Assembly: GCA_937877295.1 (NCBI GenBank)
Contig: CALFIV010000121.1
Span: forward strand, 1 to 7,481
Direction of reading: 5' to 3'
DNA: 7,481 nt
From: an uncultured Clostridia bacterium
Lineage (GTDB): Bacteria > Bacillota_A > Clostridia > Christensenellales > CAG-138
The notes under the pieces: generated by a model
Seen by the model: the letters and a program-made list of their open reading frames with translations, nothing else
What the model was told of the DNA's origin: nothing
Databases searched by the model: none
In this document: piece by piece, positions 6,664-7,481 of the stretch
Numbering within the stretch: the first letter of the stretch is position 1
How the letters are laid out: each line of letters begins with the position of its first letter
Program-made: the position numbers and the translations under genes

Positions 6664-7481
6664 ACAAGATCCTTAATGAGTAGTTCGTTTTCGAGCGCTT
6701 CGGGTGTGGTGTCCTTACTGATGTGCACAAACTCGATGTCCATCATCCGCGCCCAGTCGCGCAGCATGTCCGGCGTGACGTCATACGAAAGAACGGTATG
6801 ATGCGCGCCGCCCGCCGTGATCCAGCACTCCACGCCGGTGGTGAGATCGGGCATTGCCCGCCACATGACGCGCGCTACGGGAAGATTCGGCATGGTCATG
6901 ATCGGCTTCACCGCCTCGATATCCTGTACGATGAGCCGCAGCCTGCCGCCCATATCGATCAAGCTTGCCACAACGCCTTTACCCGCCTTGCCCTCGAACA
7001 CAAGACGCGCCGGATCCTTTTCGTTCATGCCGATGCCGAGGTGATGCGTCTCGATACGCGGTTTGTCCGCCGCCAAGCTCGGGCAGACCTCGAGCATATG
7101 CGCGCCGAGAGAATACTCCTGCCCCTCGACCAAGTGATAGGTATAATCCTCCATAAACGCGGACGCGCCGTTGCCGCTGCTGCCCATTGCCTTCAAAATC
7201 GCGGTCATGGCGCTGACCTTCCAATCGCCCTCGCCGCCGTAGCCGTAGCCCTGCGCCATCAGGTGCTGCGAAGCAAGTCCAGGAAGCTGTTCCATGCCGT
7301 AAAGGTCTTGGAACGTATTGGTGAATGCCTTGCAGCCCTCGCGGTCGAGCATCTTCTTCATCGCAATCTCTTCCTTTGCCTGATAGCGGATCGCGGCAAG
7401 ATTGTCGGTGGCGACGTCGTAGCGCGCTTCGTACTCCGCAACGAGCGCGTCGATCTCGGCTTCGGTGACCTTGCTCATTTC
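6648..7481 (-). CDS. araA: L-arabinose isomerase, C-terminal part (N-terminus outside the window)
   Basis: AraA converts L-arabinose to L-ribulose in the cytoplasm using a divalent metal, usually Mn2+. The window holds 277 codons plus the TGA at 6648-6650, against about 500 residues for a whole AraA, so roughly the first 220 residues lie beyond the right edge. The Met codon at 7478 is internal: the frame stays open through base 7481, and [17 protein letters not shown] matches the middle of E. coli AraA. Metal and active-site residues are all present, counting from that Met: Glu83 in GGEGDW, Glu110 in FMEDYTYH, His127 in [10 protein letters not shown], and the GGAHHT histidines (226-227). It is the most upstream visible gene of the operon and overlaps the kinase start by 4 or 16 bp. 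No frameshift or missing residue is seen. Confidence 0.97.
   Translation of the reverse strand, partial: EMSKVTEAEIDALVAEYEARYDVATDNLAAIRYQAKEEIAMKKMLDREGCKAFTNTFQDLYGMEQLPGLASQHLMAQGYGYGGEGDWKVSAMTAILKAMGSSGNGASAFMEDYTYHLVEGQEYSLGAHMLEVCPSLAADKPRIETHHLGIGMNEKDPARLVFEGKAGKGVVASLIDMGGRLRLIVQDIEAVKPIMTMPNLPVARVMWRAMPDLTTGVECWITAGGAHHTVLSYDVTPDMLRDWARMMDIEFVHISKDTTPEALENELLIKDLVWKLK
6657..6674 (-). promoter_or_regulatory. Two alternative ribosome binding sites for the kinase
   Basis: On the minus strand, AAGGA (6670-6674) lies 6 bases before the ATG at 6663, and GGAAG (6657-6661) lies 5 bases before the ATG at 6651. Both starts are in frame and overlap the end of araA. The upstream site is slightly stronger; the downstream start gives the classical ATGA coupled junction. 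Confidence 0.55.

Larger units (their letters stand above)
1988..7481 (-). other. Arabinose utilisation operon araA-araK-araD-GH3
   Basis: Four consecutive minus-strand genes have junctions of 4 or 16 bp overlap, 1 bp overlap (TAATG) and a 30-bp gap, with no room for internal promoters except possibly within coding sequence. The order gives isomerase, kinase, epimerase and then a glycosidase, so one transcript would supply the enzymes from a pentose-bearing oligosaccharide to D-xylulose 5-phosphate. The promoter, any AraR-type operator and any transporter lie outside the window. Confidence 0.85.

Noticed and set aside
7476..7478. Met codon at 7478 as the true start of a short araA-like gene
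   Set aside because: The frame stays open to the window edge, and the residues at this Met correspond to the middle of full-length AraA, so the gene is cut by the window and not naturally short.

Overview
The window looks like a sugar-utilisation locus from the chromosome of a Clostridia-type Firmicute with fairly high GC, probably an uncultured gut or rumen relative. This rests on protein character: an FGGY kinase of the clostridial type in the ara operon, a domain-swapped GH3 and a GH39 protein like the AraC-linked ones of Firmicutes. The genus cannot be told from the sequence.

The right three quarters (1988-7481) is one tightly packed minus-strand operon, read right to left. It contains araA (L-arabinose isomerase, entering from beyond the right edge), an FGGY kinase very probably serving as L-ribulokinase, araD (L-ribulose-5-phosphate 4-epimerase) and a GH3 glycosidase. 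The first three genes overlap at their ends and the GH3 follows 30 bp after araD. Together they encode a complete intracellular route from arabinose or arabinosides to D-xylulose 5-phosphate. The GH3 has no signal peptide and probably releases the pentose from imported oligosaccharides. The operon promoter lies outside the window.

The left part (1-1477) holds a plus-strand GH39 (beta-xylosidase family) protein that converges on the operon and lacks its N-terminus at the window edge. Its nucleophile glutamate is present, but the usual Asn-Glu-Pro acid/base motif reads His-Gln-Pro, so it may be a sensor or an altered enzyme. The first 77 bases form a perfect 32-bp inverted repeat that starts exactly at base 1. 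This looks like a fold-back assembly or amplification artefact, so the first roughly 10 codons should not be trusted.

The roughly 510-bp space between the convergent units (1478-1987) holds an imperfect terminator-like hairpin (1565-1595). It also holds an unassigned 131-codon minus-strand frame with a charged, helical C-terminal half that loosely resembles the tails of mobilisation relaxases. That frame lies in the same reading frame as the GH3, 12 bp after its stop.

I see no tRNA, rRNA, CRISPR array or complete mobile element. Most of the window is a conventional pentose operon. The points worth a second look are the GH39 active-site change, the edge palindrome and the small ORF between the two units.
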